DNA of 7,877 nucleotides from Methyloprofundus sp. (GTDB lineage Bacteria > Pseudomonadota > Gammaproteobacteria > Methylococcales > Methylomonadaceae), in assembly GCA_030619185.1 (NCBI GenBank), contig JAUXBW010000109.1, positions 1 through 7,877 on the forward strand, given 5' to 3'. Below the pieces are notes generated by a model that was given only the letters and a program-made list of their open reading frames with translations, did not search any database and was not told the DNA's origin. Both the position numbers and the translations under genes were made by a program. Positions 7,604 to 7,877 of this stretch are shown piece after piece. Numbering within the stretch: position 1 is the stretch's first letter; each line of letters opens with the position of its first letter.

Positions 7604-7877
7604 ATGAGTAATGTGGTTATGTTGAAGTATATACGATAAAGTATAGCTAAAGCATGCGTTTCCAAACACGGAACAGCGACTTCAGTCGCTGACGAAACCA
7701 ACCCTAAAGTTGAAGTTCCGTTATGTCCGGTTTAAAATTGATATCTTTGTTTAAGCCACGAGATTCCTGCTAAGGAACGCGCACGGAATAAGTTGAGCAA
7801 CTGGCGCAGTATTTTTATTCGTATTCGAGGCGTAGAAAGAGGCGCATAGCTGGCTACGTAACTTTTTCTATAACAAA
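7604..7877. other. Non-coding tail with several hairpins
   Basis: No convincing gene is seen on either strand in these 274 bases; the ATG immediately after the hpp stop opens only a 12-codon frame. The stretch carries the palindrome at 7668-7721, a hairpin TTCCT/AGGAA at 7764-7777, a short AGTTG/CAACT pair at 7791-7802, and CGTAG (7831-7835) facing CTACG (7854-7858). None is followed by a T-run, so an hpp terminator cannot be assigned. The density of inverted repeats suggests intergenic repeat DNA or the edge of an element continuing past the window. Confidence 0.5.
7668..7721. repeat. Nested inverted repeat downstream of hpp
   Basis: An inner near-perfect palindrome, CAGCGACT-TC-AGTCGCTG (7674-7691), realistically forms a 7-bp stem with loop TTCA. 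An outer 7-bp inverted repeat, ACGGAAC (7668-7674) and GTTCCGT (7715-7721), encloses it. The inner stem resembles CGACTTCAGTCG-type dispersed repeats, by recollection only. It starts 65 bases past the hpp stop and has no T-run on either side, so a terminator role is doubtful. Confidence 0.55.

Overview
The window looks like an accessory segment of a gammaproteobacterial chromosome. NarG aligns closely in sequence and spacing with the Escherichia coli membrane-bound enzyme. The DNA is moderately AT-rich. The gaps carry GTAGGGTGGGCA-type and TTCCCACGC-type hairpin repeats, and a Uma2-family gene is present. I associate such repeats and Uma2 families with sulfur-oxidising Thiotrichales/Beggiatoa-like bacteria and Methylococcales. 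That assignment is from memory and inference; I cannot name a genus.

Layout. Three genes read leftward: narK (nitrate/nitrite antiporter), narG (catalytic subunit of respiratory nitrate reductase) and a Uma2-family nuclease-like gene that runs off the left edge. One gene reads rightward, starting 391 bases from narK: an HPP-family membrane protein fused to a CBS-domain pair. The narK-narG gap (206 nt) holds two different palindromic repeats side by side. The narK-hpp gap is AT-rich and probably carries the control region for both directions. The last 274 bases have no convincing gene but contain several hairpins.

How the genes fit together. NarK would bring nitrate in and export nitrite, and NarG would reduce nitrate at its Mo-bisMGD centre. 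The divergent HPP protein belongs to a family whose plant plastid members transport nitrite, so it may be a second nitrite or nitrate permease gated by nucleotide binding to its CBS domains (inference). The main anomaly is that narG is not followed by narH. Its stop codon overlaps the start of the Uma2 gene as TAATG, with a good ribosome binding site inside narG. No narH, narJ or narI lies in the window, so the usual narGHJI order is broken or displaced here.
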